A stretch of DNA of 64,000 nt from Hyphomicrobiales bacterium (GCA_900465675.1 UBJR01000006.1:28400-92399); one strand, 5' to 3'. Counted from the stretch's first letter, positions 45,241 to 54,492 are shown. The notes: generated by a model from the letters alone, not told the origin. Translations and numbers: made by a program.

Positions 45241-46281
45241 ATGAAGTCTATTATGAAGCTGATGGCGGGTGCCGCCATCCTCGTTTCCGTGCACACGGCT
45301 GCCATGGCGGCCGATCTCGTCGTTGGCGTTTCCTGGTCGAACTTCCAGGAAGAGCGCTGGAAGACCGACGAAGCAGCCATCAAGAAGGCGCTGGAAGCCA
45401 AGGGCGCGAAGTACATTTCCGCTGACGCGCAGTCTTCCGCTGCCAAGCAGCTGACCGACGTCGAATCGCTGATCTCGCAGGGCGCCAACGCCCTCATCGT
45501 TCTGGCTCAGGACTCCGACGCAATCGGACCGGCCATCGAAAAGGCTGCTGCCGAAGGCATTCCGGTTGTCGGTTACGACCGCCTGATCGAAAATCCGGCT
45601 GCTTTCTACATCACCTTCGACAACAAGGAAGTCGGCCGCCTGCAGGCTGAAGGCGTCTTCAAGGTCAAGCCTGAAGGCAACTACGTCTTCATCAAGGGCT
45701 CTTCGTCGGACCCGAACGCGGACTTCCTGTTCGCCGGCCAGATGGAAGTTCTGAAGGCTGCGGTTGACGCCGGCAAGATCAAGAACGTCGGCGAAGCCTA
45801 TACCGACGGCTGGCTGCCGCAGAACGCACAGCGCAACATGGAACAGTTCCTGACCGCGAACAACAACAAGGTTGACGCCGTTGTTGCTTCGAACGACGGC
45901 ACTGCCGGTGGCGCCGTTGCCGCTCTCGACGCACAGGGCATGGCTGGCACCGTACCGGTTTCCGGTCAGGACGCCGACAAGGCCGCTCTGAACCGCATCG
46001 CGCTCGGCACCCAGACGGTTTCCGTCTGGAAGGATAGCCGCGAACTCGGCAAGCGCGCTGCTGAAATCGCGCTCGACCTCGCTGGCGGCACGACCATGGA
46101 CAAGATCCAGGGCGTTACCACCTTCGACGGCGGCCCGAAGAAGGTGAAGATGCAGTCGATCTTCCTGAAGCCGCAGGCCATCACCAAGGACAACCTGAAC
46201 GTCGTCATCGACGCCGGCTGGATCTCCAAGGCTGAAGCCTGCCAGGGCGTCAAGGCCGGCAGCGTCAAGGCCTGCGACTAA
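45241..46281 (+). CDS. xylF: D-xylose ABC transporter substrate-binding protein
   Basis: GGGAGGATAATTT precedes the ATG. The 346-residue protein has a signal peptide ([15 protein letters not shown], cleavage after AMA near residue 23) and a type I receptor fold with [36 protein letters not shown] and [27 protein letters not shown], all typical of XylF. Codons rich in GCT and GTT suggest high expression. It is followed by a 14-bp perfect hairpin and xylH. Confidence 0.92.
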   Translation: MKSIMKLMAGAAILVSVHTAAMAADLVVGVSWSNFQEERWKTDEAAIKKALEAKGAKYISADAQSSAAKQLTDVESLISQGANALIVLAQDSDAIGPAIEKAAAEGIPVVGYDRLIENPAAFYITFDNKEVGRLQAEGVFKVKPEGNYVFIKGSSSDPNADFLFAGQMEVLKAAVDAGKIKNVGEAYTDGWLPQNAQRNMEQFLTANNNKVDAVVASNDGTAGGAVAALDAQGMAGTVPVSGQDADKAALNRIALGTQTVSVWKDSRELGKRAAEIALDLAGGTTMDKIQGVTTFDGGPKKVKMQSIFLKPQAITKDNLNVVIDAGWISKAEACQGVKAGSVKACD

Positions 46282-46303
46282 TCCTCGTAAGCTGATCAAC
46301 AGA

Positions 46304-46335
46304 CCGGCGCCGCAGCGTTTCCGCTGCGGCGCCGG
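46304..46335 (+). other. Very stable hairpin between xylF and xylH
   Basis: CCGGCGCCGCAGCG (46304-46317) pairs perfectly over 14 bp with CGCTGCGGCGCCGG (46322-46335) around TTTC. No U-tract follows. It probably protects the xylF message from 3' decay and lowers downstream expression, as the chvE-gguA hairpin would. Confidence 0.72.
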
Positions 46336-46533
46336 ATGCGGATGCAGGCATCTTTCAGAAGCCTCCCCGCCTCGCAACGCCCCGCGAACGCTTTAATTCC
46401 CTGCCAGAATAACGCCGTCACCGACGCGGCTATTCCGGAAGCATCCCGGTGGTCATTTCGAAGAACAGGGCATCTCAGGCTGGGCTTTTCGGGCACCCGG
46501 CCAGGGCCCAAACAATGGGGGAACGGCAAACCC

Positions 46534-47844
46534 ATGGCAGACATCACGCAATCCTCACCGGGTCATCCGCGCACCGCGGACGCAAACCCCATCACGCGCT
46601 TCCTGCGCGCCACCGAGATCGACACGCGCCTGCTCGGCATGGTCGCGGCACTGCTGGTCATCTGGATCGGCTTCCATCTCTATACCGACGGGCTTTTCCT
46701 CACCCCCCGCAACCTCTGGAACCTCTCGGTCCAGACGACGGAAATCGCCGTTCTTGCGACCGGCATGGTGCTTGTGATCGTCACCCGCAACATCGACCTG
46801 TCGATCGGCTCCATGCTCGGCCTCGTCGCCATGATCATGGGCGTCGTTCAGGCGAAATTCCTGCCGCAATATCTGGGCTTCGACAATTCCTGGACCTGGG
46901 TGATCACGCTGGCCGCGGGCCTCATCGCCGGCACGCTGATCGGCCTCTTCCAGGGCGTCATCATCGCCTTCATGGGCGTGCCCTCCTTCATCGTCACGCT
47001 CGGCGGCTTCCTCGCCTGGCGCGGCCTTGCCTGGTATGTCACGTCGGGCCAGACGGTTGCGCCCCTCGACACCACTTTCCGCATCATGGGCGGCGGTGCA
47101 GAAGGTGCCGTCGGCGCCACCTGGAGCTGGATCATCGGGCTTATCGCCTGCCTGCTGATCGTCATCGGCATCATCGGCTCGCGCCACCAGCGCAAGCGCT
47201 TCAACTTCCCGCGCCGCCCGCTCTGGGCGGAGTATTTCCTGGCCGTTCTCGGCTGCGCGCTGGTGCTCGGCGCCATCTGGGTCTCGACCATTTATTACTG
47301 GCCCGTGGCCATCGCCAAGAAATATGCCGAAGCCAACGCCATCGCCTGGCCTGAGACCGGCCTGTTCATCTCCTACGGCATCGCCGTGCCGGTGCTGATC
47401 GCCGTTCTCGTCGGCATCGTCATGACCTTCATCGCCACCCGCCTGCGCTTCGGCCGCTATGTCTTCGCCATCGGCGGCAACCCTGAAGCGGCCGAACTCG
47501 CTGGCATCAAGACCCGCTGGGTCACCGTCAAGATCTTCGCGCTGATGGGCTTCCTCGCAGCCGTCGCCGCGGCGATCTCGACCGCCCGCCTCAACGCGGC
47601 GGCGAACTCGCAGGGCACGACCTACGAACTCTATACCATTGCCGCGGCCGTCATCGGCGGCACGTCGCTCGCAGGCGGCACCGGCACGGTCGCCGGCGCC
47701 ATGCTCGGCGCGCTCGTCATGCAGTCGCTGCAGTCGGGCATGGGTCTCGCAAATGTGGATACCCCCATCCAGAACGTTGTGGTCGGTGCCGTCCTCGTCG
47801 TTGCCGTCTGGCTCGACACGGTCTACCGCTCGCGTGCGAAGTAA
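46534..47844 (+). CDS. xylH: D-xylose ABC transporter permease
   Basis: The start at 46534 ([19 protein letters not shown]) gives 436 residues; the frame is open further upstream, but that part has no ribosome site matched to a start. It is a CUT2 permease with about ten to twelve helices, including [61 protein letters not shown] and [18 protein letters not shown]. It forms the membrane channel for xylose delivered by XylF. Confidence 0.9.
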   Translation: MADITQSSPGHPRTADANPITRFLRATEIDTRLLGMVAALLVIWIGFHLYTDGLFLTPRNLWNLSVQTTEIAVLATGMVLVIVTRNIDLSIGSMLGLVAMIMGVVQAKFLPQYLGFDNSWTWVITLAAGLIAGTLIGLFQGVIIAFMGVPSFIVTLGGFLAWRGLAWYVTSGQTVAPLDTTFRIMGGGAEGAVGATWSWIIGLIACLLIVIGIIGSRHQRKRFNFPRRPLWAEYFLAVLGCALVLGAIWVSTIYYWPVAIAKKYAEANAIAWPETGLFISYGIAVPVLIAVLVGIVMTFIATRLRFGRYVFAIGGNPEAAELAGIKTRWVTVKIFALMGFLAAVAAAISTARLNAAANSQGTTYELYTIAAAVIGGTSLAGGTGTVAGAMLGALVMQSLQSGMGLANVDTPIQNVVVGAVLVVAVWLDTVYRSRAK

Positions 47845-47858
47845 GAGGAGTACGAGTA

Positions 47859-48641
47859 ATGACTGAACAACGCACTCCCCTTGTGGAACTGAAGAATATC
47901 TCGATCTCCTTCGGCGGTATCCACGCCGTCGACAACGCCTCGGTCGATCTCTACCCTGGCGAAGTCGTCGCCCTGCTCGGCCATAACGGCGCCGGCAAGT
48001 CGACGCTGATCAAGATCCTTTCAGGCGCCTACAAGCGCGACTCGGGCGATATCCTGATCAATGGAGAACCGGCCGATATCCGCAATCCGCGCGATGCCAA
48101 GAAATACGGCATCGAGACGATCTACCAGACACTTGCCGTCGCCGATAATGTCGATGCCGCCGCCAACCTCTATCTCGGCCGCGAAATCCGCACCAAGTGG
48201 GGCACGCTCGACGACGTCGCCATGGAAGCCTCGGCCCGCGAGGTGATGGGACGCCTGAACCCCAACTTCCGCCGCTTCAAGGAGCCGGTGAAAGCGCTTT
48301 CGGGCGGCCAGCGGCAATCGGTGGCGATCGCCCGCGCGATCCTCTTCAACGCCCGCATCCTGATCATGGACGAGCCGACGGCAGCGCTCGGCCCCCAGGA
48401 AACGGCGCAGGTCGGCGAGCTGATCAAGCAGCTGAAGAAGGAAGGCATCGGCATCTTCCTGATCAGCCACGACATCCACGACGTCTTCGACCTCGCCGAC
48501 CGCGTCTCGGTGATGAAGAACGGCCAGGTCGTCGGCCACGCCCGCACCGAAGACGTCACCAAGGACGAAGTCCTCGGTATGATCATCCTCGGCAAGGTCC
48601 CGCCCAAGGCCATCCCCGGCCCCGGCGCCATGCAGGTCTGA
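47859..48641 (+). CDS. xylG: Sugar ABC transporter ATP-binding protein (single domain)
   Basis: AGAGGAG precedes the ATG, 14 bp after xylH. The 260-residue protein has one ABC domain: Walker [10 protein letters not shown], signature [16 protein letters not shown], Walker [14 protein letters not shown] and H-loop [10 protein letters not shown]. Enteric XylG has two fused domains. The single-domain form is usual for rhizobial xylose and fructose systems and must work as a homodimer. A terminator follows. Confidence 0.9.
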   Translation: MTEQRTPLVELKNISISFGGIHAVDNASVDLYPGEVVALLGHNGAGKSTLIKILSGAYKRDSGDILINGEPADIRNPRDAKKYGIETIYQTLAVADNVDAAANLYLGREIRTKWGTLDDVAMEASAREVMGRLNPNFRRFKEPVKALSGGQRQSVAIARAILFNARILIMDEPTAALGPQETAQVGELIKQLKKEGIGIFLISHDIHDVFDLADRVSVMKNGQVVGHARTEDVTKDEVLGMIILGKVPPKAIPGPGAMQV

Positions 48642-48657
48642 GACATCAGGACAACAG

Positions 48658-48694
48658 AAAGCCCGCCGCGCCAAAGCCCGGCGGGCTTTTCCTT
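48658..48694 (+). terminator. Terminator of the xylFHG operon
   Basis: AAAGCCCGCC (48658-48667) pairs with GGCGGGCTTT (48680-48689) around a 12-nt loop and is followed by TCCTT. It starts 17 bp after xylG. Confidence 0.85.
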
Positions 48695-48811
48695 AGAATT
48701 CCGGTGACACCGCCAGCCATTCCACCGATTTCGCCATTTGGCGATTGAAGAGCGCCGAAAGCTAGGCTAAGAACCACCACATCGGACAGGCGATTCAAAC
48801 CGCCACGGCAT

Positions 48812-48888
48812 GCACCCGTAGCTCAGCTGGATAGAGTGTTGGATTCCGATTCCAAAGGTCACAGGTTCGAATCCTGTCGGGTGCGCCA
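48812..48888 (+). tRNA. tRNA-Arg (anticodon CCG)
   Basis: The 77-nt cloverleaf has acceptor arms GCACCCG and CGGGTGC, a D-arm beginning GCTCAGCTGG, an anticodon stem TTGGA/TCCAA around loop TTCCGAT (anticodon CCG at 48846-48848), T-loop GGTTCGAATCC and an encoded CCA end. It reads the arginine codon CGG. tRNA genes are common integration sites, and the stretch to the right differs in style from its surroundings, but no second copy of the tRNA 3' end was found by eye. Confidence 0.96.
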
Positions 48889-49001
48889 TTTGCGTTCAAA
48901 AAATCTCTGCGCCCTTTCCATTGTCGAGCTTGCCCTCTTCAATGTGACGATGGCGTTTGATTCGCGATATGCGGTTCGGGTGCCGCACACCTGGAGAAGA
49001 C

Positions 49002-50312
49002 ATGGCCTTTCCGTGGACAGCACGTGAACCCGTTTTTTGGCGGCAGGCCGGGCTATTTCTGTTGCTGGCGGTGATGTTGCTGGCGCCCATGCTGGTCAAC
49101 GGCTTTCCCTTGGTGATGGACGACTCCATCGCTTATTCCGGTCAAGGCGTCGGCTGGATCCGCTCGAATACGGCCGCCGTTCTGATTGCCTGGCCATACC
49201 GTCTGATTGGGTATTGGGCCTTGCCGCTGTTCAATACAGCCCTTGCCGCGACCGCCTGGCTACTTTTCTGCCGCAGTTTCTCCTTGCCACACCTATTCGT
49301 GCTTGCTTTGCCTCTCTCGCTTTTAAGTCTGCAGCCGCTGTATGTGAGCGCTGTGCTCGTTGACAGCTGGTTCTTTTCTGCTGTCGTGCTGCTGATCGTT
49401 GCAATTCGCTGGCAGAGCCCGTTCCTGGCCATGCTTTCGGGCGTCCTGCTCTCCGGTCATGCGAGCGGCTTGCTGCTTGTGATGCCCTTTTCGCTGCTCG
49501 CCGCACTAATGTTTCGCAATGCGCGGCTTCTCGCCATGCCTGCGCTGGCGCTCGCAACGCTGCTGCTCGTCAACACTGGTCTTGAGCGCAAATATTTTCC
49601 TGATGTCCCAAGACTCGCGCAAACCTTCCTCGCCTCCCGCTTCTTCTCAATTCACCCGGCGCTGCTCACCCGCCAATGCGAGAGATCAGGTGACAGGGCG
49701 CTGTGTGATGCGGCCGATTACGTGGTTCAGCTGAAGGCCGATCCCGCCAATGCGGAACGCCGTGACTTCTTCTGGGATATTGCACGCCAGTTCCCAAACG
49801 CGTTTCCGCTCGACCGTTTCGAACAGCAGCACGCACGCGCAATCATAGTCGACGGTCTGACGTACCGGCCAATGGAAACGGCGATCGTCGTTGCTCGCGA
49901 TTTCCTGAGCTTTTATGCACCGCAGACCGCGCTCGATTTCATTCCAGTCCTTACCGAACCGATGCCAAGCCGATTTTATCAGTCCGCACAGCCACAGAGC
50001 TTGTGGCAAAGCGAAGTGGTTCGCAATCTCTGCACGGCTCTGCGCTACGCGCTTTACCTGGCAACCGCATCGGCGCTCGTCTGTGGCCGGCGAAGGCTGA
50101 CGCGTGATGAAACGATCTGGATCATCCTGCTGCTGTCGCTCTGCCTCGGAAACGATCTGCTGTTTGCTGTTATCTCCGGTCCGGCGGACCGTTATCACCA
50201 CCGTATCCTGCCATTGTTGGGACTGGTGGCCCTAGTCGCAATCGCCGCCATCCAAAGAAAACGTGACGTCTCGCAGACGCCCGCCGCATCAAAGCCCGAT
50301 AATCTTTGGTAA
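49002..50312 (+). CDS. Polytopic membrane protein of unknown function
   Basis: The ATG at 49002 follows GGAGAAGAC and gives 436 residues. About ten hydrophobic helices are visible over residues 13-230 and 335-415, with a hydrophilic stretch of about 90 residues between them containing CERSGDRALCDAADYVVQL. After the first helix, DDSIAYSGQGVGW resembles the acidic loop at the same place in GT-C glycosyltransferases, but the similarity is loose and no family is claimed. Third positions are less GC-rich than in neighbours, suggesting a recent arrival next to the tRNA gene. Confidence 0.78.
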   Translation: MAFPWTAREPVFWRQAGLFLLLAVMLLAPMLVNGFPLVMDDSIAYSGQGVGWIRSNTAAVLIAWPYRLIGYWALPLFNTALAATAWLLFCRSFSLPHLFVLALPLSLLSLQPLYVSAVLVDSWFFSAVVLLIVAIRWQSPFLAMLSGVLLSGHASGLLLVMPFSLLAALMFRNARLLAMPALALATLLLVNTGLERKYFPDVPRLAQTFLASRFFSIHPALLTRQCERSGDRALCDAADYVVQLKADPANAERRDFFWDIARQFPNAFPLDRFEQQHARAIIVDGLTYRPMETAIVVARDFLSFYAPQTALDFIPVLTEPMPSRFYQSAQPQSLWQSEVVRNLCTALRYALYLATASALVCGRRRLTRDETIWIILLLSLCLGNDLLFAVISGPADRYHHRILPLLGLVALVAIAAIQRKRDVSQTPAASKPDNLW

Positions 50313-50394
50313 TGCTGCATCTGCATCCCGAAGATGCGGAGAGATCAGTAACCGAACCTCTCCGCAACACCCCGGCGAAAATGTAGACGGCCCC

Positions 50395-50610
50395 TTACCC
50401 CTTCGGCATTGGCACGCATTCTTTGATACGCGGATTTCCGGCTGTGGCGCCGGTCACCTGTTTCACCTCTCCGGGCGGGCAGGTGCCGTCATCGACAAGG
50501 ACTTTCTTTCCGGTCGGTAGCGTTCCCTTTGCGGGCTCTTCCTTCAGGATCGATTGGCATCCGGCCAGTCCGAAAGCGATCAGAACGGCGAGCGAATATC
50601 TGAGTTTCAT
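50395..50610 (-). CDS. Small lipoprotein, unknown function
   Basis: The 71-residue protein has a signal peptide with lipobox LAGC (Cys18 becomes the lipidated N-terminus), then a short domain with two further cysteines (GTCPPGE and IKECVPMPKG) that could pair. GGGGAAGGGGA precedes the ATG. Similar small lipoproteins are frequent in rhizobia without known function. Confidence 0.78.
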   Translation of the reverse strand: MKLRYSLAVLIAFGLAGCQSILKEEPAKGTLPTGKKVLVDDGTCPPGEVKQVTGATAGNPRIKECVPMPKG

Positions 50611-50870
50611 TGTATCCCCTTCCCCTTGATAGACGGGCGCAAGGGAAGCGCCCGGACAGACCCGTCCGTTCGCAAACCCCGCCCGTTTGTCGGTCTACAG
50701 CGCCTTTGCGTGCAGGGCATGCTCCACCTGGAGTATGGGCGGCGCGCCTGGCGCCGTGCGGCCATCCGATGACCGGACGGCCATGTGAACATCTTCTTTT
50801 GAAGGGCTGGTCAATCCCGTGCCGATTTGCGACAACCAAGACGTGTTCTTGTGTTTTGCGAGCCTGAGAA

Positions 50871-51980
50871 ATGCCGCAGCCTGCCGATGCCGCCATTCAT
50901 CTGATCGACATGATTTACGGAAGCCTGTTCGGCGAATGCAGCTGGCAGGGCTTTCTGGATGCCGTCGCCAAGACTTCTCCCGACGGCAAGGCTGCCCTGC
51001 ACTACCACGATCTTGCCTCGCCGGTTGCCCACGTTCCCTATATTTCAGGCTTCACCAAGGACGAGGTCGATCAGTTCAGCAATCACTTCGCGTCGGTCAA
51101 TCCGTGGATCCCGCGCATGGGCCTGGTGCCGGTCGGCCGCGGGTTGTGCGGCGAGGATATCTTTGCCCGAAAGAACCTCGTCAAGACCGAATTCTACAAT
51201 GACTGGCTGAAGCGGCAGGCGGGCTGCGAAACCAGTATCGGCGTCTCCATCATCCGTGAAGAAGCCCGCACCTTCATTCTTTCGACAGCGACCTCCTCCT
51301 CCGATCCCGAGCGCAACAGGAAGGCCGCCGAGCGCTACACCCTGCTTGCCCCTCACCTGAAGCGCGCGTTCGATTTCATCCGCAAGCGCGACCTGCTTGC
51401 GCCTGACAATCAGGCGCTGCGAACGTTGTTCGACAGCATCGGTGCCGGCCTCATCTACGTGTCGGACAAGCGCAAGGTGCGCTGGTCGAATCGCACGGCT
51501 GAAAACATCATCGCCGACGGGTTTCCATTTCGCGTCGCTGCCGATGGGCGGATCAGCATTCGATGCCAGAAGTCGGCGGCGGCCTTCGAGTGGCTCGCAT
51601 CCCGCCACGACGGACAGAGAGGTCCCTATACCGCCATCGTCCAGGGCGACGGAAAGGAAGGCAGCTATCGCCTGACCATCGTCAGGCTTCAGTCGAGCGC
51701 ATTCACGGAATTTCTGGAAGGGCCGACTATTGCTGTCATTGCCGAACCGATGGTGGCCGCCCCGTTGAAAGACCGGCAGAACGCCCTCATGGAAACCTCG
51801 AAACTGACGGTGACCGAAATCAAGGTCGCTCTCAGCGTCGCCTCGGGAAACACGCCACGGGAAGTCGCGACAGCCTATCAGATCAGCTACGAGACGGTCC
51901 GGACGCATCTTCGGAATATCTACTCCAAACTCGGCGTCAATTCGCAGGTGGCACTCGCCGCATTGCTGCTGGGGAGTTGA
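50871..51980 (+). CDS. LuxR-type transcriptional regulator with unrecognised N-terminal domain
   Basis: The 369-residue protein ends in a LuxR/FixJ-type helix-turn-helix (about residues 305-369; LTVTEIKVALSVASGNTPREVATAYQISYETVRTHLRNIYSKLGV). The N-terminal 290 residues show no receiver or clear autoinducer domain. A segment near residues 180-230 (LRTLFDSIGAGLIYVSDKRKVRWSNRTAENII) looks PAS-like. It could sense a small molecule or redox state. No obvious target operon is adjacent. Confidence 0.85.
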   Translation: MPQPADAAIHLIDMIYGSLFGECSWQGFLDAVAKTSPDGKAALHYHDLASPVAHVPYISGFTKDEVDQFSNHFASVNPWIPRMGLVPVGRGLCGEDIFARKNLVKTEFYNDWLKRQAGCETSIGVSIIREEARTFILSTATSSSDPERNRKAAERYTLLAPHLKRAFDFIRKRDLLAPDNQALRTLFDSIGAGLIYVSDKRKVRWSNRTAENIIADGFPFRVAADGRISIRCQKSAAAFEWLASRHDGQRGPYTAIVQGDGKEGSYRLTIVRLQSSAFTEFLEGPTIAVIAEPMVAAPLKDRQNALMETSKLTVTEIKVALSVASGNTPREVATAYQISYETVRTHLRNIYSKLGVNSQVALAALLLGS

Positions 51981-52013
51981 GCGGGCAAGTCCCCAGGTTC
52001 CCCGCCGCCACCC

Positions 52014-52196
52014 TCACCTCGCCCTCCGCCGGCCGGCCTGCTGAAAGGCCGCGGCATGGCTCTGCCGTACAGTTTCGACCTCCGTGAGCGCCGCTTCCAC
52101 CAGCGATCGCGCAGCACCCAGCTCCGGCTTGTCGCGCAACATTTCGAGCACAGTCTTCAGATGGCTCTCGGTCATTATGCAGGCTCGCATCGTCAT
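52014..52196 (-). CDS. Small helical hypothetical protein
   Basis: The ATG at 52196 is preceded by an excellent ribosome site (AAGGAGGACATC), which fixes the start and supports a real gene of 60 residues. The product is charged and helical (MTESHLKTVLEMLRDKPELG, LVEAALTEVETVRQ) with a basic C-terminus GRRRAR. No family is recognised. It lies between the LuxR gene, whose stop is 34 bp away and convergent, and the FliN-like gene. Confidence 0.62.
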   Translation of the reverse strand: MTMRACIMTESHLKTVLEMLRDKPELGAARSLVEAALTEVETVRQSHAAAFQQAGRRRAR

Positions 52197-52299
52197 GATG
52201 TCCTCCTTGCAGTTTCCTTTGTGCCGGATGCCCCCGCGATCCTGACCGGCGCCGTTGCGGGCCTGATGGCCCATGCACTTGCCCCCAATGAAAACGCTC

Positions 52300-52692
52300 T
52301 CAACCTGCGAGACGAACGATCCGCACGCCGACGACATTGTCGTCGGCATCGGCAACGATTTCGCCGTGGCCGATCAGCCGGCCATTGACCAGCAGCTCGA
52401 CCGGTTCGCCGAAACGGCTATCCAGCCGGAAGCTGTGACCCGGATCGACCCGCATCAACTCAGCAACCGAAACACGCGCCCGCCCGATCACCACCTCGAT
52501 TTCGACAGGAATGTCGTTGACCTTTTTGCGCAGCTCCGGACGCTGCGCCTCCACAACTTCCGGCGGCACGGCGGAGAACAGCAGATCTGCCTCATGCTGA
52601 CGCAACCGTTGCCAGGCAGCTCCGGTTCTGGCCGCGCCGTCACCGGCGCTATCTGGTCCGATAGGCGCCAGGTCATCGGAAATATTAGACAT
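52300..52692 (-). CDS. FliN/SpoA-domain protein, orphan
   Basis: The 130-residue protein has a C-terminal SpoA (surface presentation of antigens) domain from about residue 55: VNDIPVEIEVVIGRARVSVAELMRVDPGHSFRLD, then GEPVELLVNGRLIGHGEIVADADDNVVGVRIVRL. This is the fold of the flagellar switch protein FliN and of type III secretion ring proteins. No flagellar or secretion gene is adjacent. The N-terminal 50 residues are unlike FliN. It may be an extra FliN paralogue or a protein adapting the switch. Confidence 0.82.
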   Translation of the reverse strand: MSNISDDLAPIGPDSAGDGAARTGAAWQRLRQHEADLLFSAVPPEVVEAQRPELRKKVNDIPVEIEVVIGRARVSVAELMRVDPGHSFRLDSRFGEPVELLVNGRLIGHGEIVADADDNVVGVRIVRLAG

Positions 52693-53078
52693 AAAACACC
52701 ATCTTAAGGAAAATCATCAGGATCGGCCAAAAGCCGCCCAGCCATTTTAGGGTGCTTGAGCCCTGGCACGGGCCGGAAATTCCAATTGCCAGGCGATCAA
52801 CCTTAACGAAGGGTTACGGTCCACAGCGGCGAGGCGGCGGCCTTGCCGTTTCGATACAGAATGCCTGTCCAGGTATGGCCAGCGCCCATCGCCGGCGACC
52901 CGCCGCGGCCGCGTTCGGGCGAACCGCTGCCCGACTCACCCTGCCCGCGGCCGGCAGCTCTCCGGGGCAGGAAATCATCAACATCTTTGCGTCGGGGCAC
53001 ACGCAATGCGCGTTGCCTTTCCGGCTTGCGGCGGCTACATGGTTAAAAATTCTTTAATGTCTTTTTCGCAGTCATTTC
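52693..53078. other. Intergenic region between divergent FliN-like and PilZ-like genes
   Basis: This 386-bp gap contains GC-rich open frames on both strands without ribosome sites or recognisable products, and I support none of them. A TTAA-N7-TTAA element lies at 53043-53057, close to the PilZ-like gene start. Confidence 0.45.
53043..53057 (+). promoter_or_regulatory. CtrA-like TTAA-N7-TTAA element
   Basis: TTAA (53043-53046) and TTAA (53054-53057) are spaced by seven bases, matching the CtrA consensus except that T replaces the final C. It is 22 bp upstream of the PilZ-like gene. AT-rich sequence makes a chance match possible. Confidence 0.35.
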
Positions 53079-53519
53079 ATGTTGAATTCGAACACCCACC
53101 CCAACTATCTGTCGGGGCTTGCCTTTGCGGGCGATAGCGCCGAGCCTGCCTATCATCGGGTCAATCTGGTTGCCCGGGCGCTCTGCCCAGTCAAGGGCGT
53201 GAAGTCCTTCACGGCCCGGCAGGTGCGCATCGTCAGCATCAGCGAGACCGGCGCCATATTGCAGGCGCGCGGCATCGAGCAGCTGACAGCGCACTTCTAT
53301 CTCTGTCTCGGAACATCGGAAATTTTCATCACCTGCGCGCAGATCCGGCAGCAGGAAGGCAGCGTCTTCGTGCGTTTTTCGAAGCCTGAGGAGAGCGCCT
53401 TCATCCGCGCCTTGGCAGAGATCACCTTCCCGATGACGACGCTGCAGACGCTGCGTGGTCAATCGGCCCGCGCCATTGAGGCGCGCATTCGCCGGCCGGA
53501 AACAACAGCCCCGGGCTGA
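53079..53519 (+). CDS. PilZ-like hypothetical protein
   Basis: The 146-residue soluble protein contains HRVNLVARAL and VRIVSISETGAILQARG, which recall the RxxxR and [D/N]xSxxG pattern of PilZ domains, followed by beta-strand-like FYLCLGTSEIFITCAQIRQQEGSVFVRF. PilZ domains bind cyclic di-GMP. The motif match is imperfect, so binding is uncertain. It lies next to an orphan FliN-like gene, which would fit a motility role, but that is inference. Confidence 0.65.
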   Translation: MLNSNTHPNYLSGLAFAGDSAEPAYHRVNLVARALCPVKGVKSFTARQVRIVSISETGAILQARGIEQLTAHFYLCLGTSEIFITCAQIRQQEGSVFVRFSKPEESAFIRALAEITFPMTTLQTLRGQSARAIEARIRRPETTAPG

Positions 53520-53575
53520 TATGCCCAGACGCGAAAACGCCGCCTGGCGGCGGCGTTCCCAAGATGAGAATGAAC

Positions 53576-53785
53576 TCAGGATTTCTTGCTGGCCGCGCGT
53601 GTTTTCTTCGCGGGCGGCTCGGCTACGGGCTGCGCCAAACGCAGCGCCCGCAGTCTCTCGGTCTTCTTCTGCCGCTCGATGAGCTCGCCGGCCATGATCT
53701 CTTTGGCCATCGAGGCGGTGTTTTCCGCCTTCGCCTGCGCCGAAAGCTTTTCGGGCTTGAAGAGATTGTCTTTCGTCTTGGTCAT
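53576..53785 (-). CDS. Small basic hypothetical protein
   Basis: GAAGGAGGAAAGC precedes the ATG. The 69-residue protein is highly charged (MTKTKDNLFKPEKLSAQAKAENTAS) and ends in a Lys/Ala tail (AKKTRAASKKS), suggesting nucleic-acid or ribosome association. It follows rpsU on the same strand by 42 bp. No function is known. Confidence 0.7.
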   Translation of the reverse strand: MTKTKDNLFKPEKLSAQAKAENTASMAKEIMAGELIERQKKTERLRALRLAQPVAEPPAKKTRAASKKS

Positions 53786-53827
53786 GCTTTCCTCCTTCAG
53801 GAGTGCCTGTCCCGGTATGACGGTCGG

Positions 53828-54070
53828 TTAGCGGGCGCGCGCCGGGATCTTCTTCTTCGGAGCCGGCAGGAGGCCTTCGCGCTGAGCCTGCTTGCGAGCA
53901 AGCTTGCGGGCGCGGCGGATCGCTTCGCCCTTTTCGCGGGCGCGCTTTTCAGAAGGCTTTTCATAGGCGCTGCGCGCCTTCATTTCGCGAAACACACCCT
54001 CGCGCTGCATCTTCTTCTTCAAGACGCGAAGAGCCTGATCGACGTTGTTATCCCGGACGAGTACCTGCAA
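53828..54070 (-). CDS. rpsU: 30S ribosomal protein S21
   Basis: Translation begins at TTG 54070 ([19 protein letters not shown]) with AAGGAG five bases upstream. The 80-residue basic protein matches S21 throughout, including [26 protein letters not shown], with the longer Lys/Arg/Ala-rich tail seen in alphaproteobacteria. It is a small-subunit protein needed for initiation on many messages. Rhizobia often have more than one rpsU copy; whether this is the only one cannot be told here. Confidence 0.95.
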   Translation of the reverse strand: MQVLVRDNNVDQALRVLKKKMQREGVFREMKARSAYEKPSEKRAREKGEAIRRARKLARKQAQREGLLPAPKKKIPARAR

Positions 54071-54097
54071 GACGTCTCCTTAATCGGCCAACGGCCG

Positions 54098-54382
54098 TTA
54101 TTTCTTGATGCGGATCGTGTTCGAATTGATCCAGCTCGATTTCGGGCTTTCCGTCACCTTGACCTCGGCGGCGGGGCGGCCTGACGATGCCAGAACGTCG
54201 ATATCGTCCTGGCGGACGCTTCGCTCGCAATTCTCGTTCTGGAATCTGACGCGGTAATGGACGAAGCCCTGTGCTGCCGGCATGACCGACACGACGCGGC
54301 CGGCGCCGCCTGGCTGGACGCTTCCTAGAATTCCCGGCTTCAGAACGATGCTATCGCCCGGCCGGTAGTGGCGGTTCGTCAT
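54098..54382 (-). CDS. Hypothetical protein with SH3-like N-terminus
   Basis: GGAGAACGGC precedes the ATG. The 94-residue protein starts MTNRHYRPGDSIVLKPGILG and contains a small beta-rich region (GRVVSVMPAAQGFVHYRVRFQNENCERSVRQDDIDVL) resembling nucleic-acid-binding SH3-like barrels. The C-terminus is basic. It lies 27 bp upstream of rpsU on the same strand and probably shares its transcript. Confidence 0.72.
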   Translation of the reverse strand: MTNRHYRPGDSIVLKPGILGSVQPGGAGRVVSVMPAAQGFVHYRVRFQNENCERSVRQDDIDVLASSGRPAAEVKVTESPKSSWINSNTIRIKK

Positions 54383-54401
54383 GCCGTTCTCCGTATCAGA
54401 T

Positions 54402-54435
54402 GAAAAAACAAAAGGCCGGGACTAATCCCGACCTT
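54402..54435 (-). terminator. Terminator of the cold-shock gene
   Basis: Read on the minus strand, AAGGTCGGGA pairs with TCCCGGCCTT (one G-U) around TTAG and is followed by TTGTTTTTT. It lies 57 bp after the cold-shock gene stop. Confidence 0.82.
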
Positions 54436-54492
54436 CCTCCGTCATCGTCTCAGCGCGCCAGTACATCCGTGGTCGCGCGAGCCGTGACAAAT

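Noticed and set aside
45016..46377. Minus-strand open frame continuing from the ROK gene for another 450 codons
   Set aside because: It is exactly antisense to xylF, has low-complexity composition, and the ROK family start with a good ribosome site is at 45015.
48865..52300. Possible attachment-site duplication of the tRNA-Arg 3' end
   Set aside because: I looked for a second copy of the T-arm and acceptor sequence downstream and saw none, and no integrase gene is present.
52752..53057. Overlapping open frames in the gap between the FliN-like and PilZ-like genes
   Set aside because: Frames exist on both strands with Arg/Pro/Gly-rich translations, no ribosome sites and no recognisable motif.
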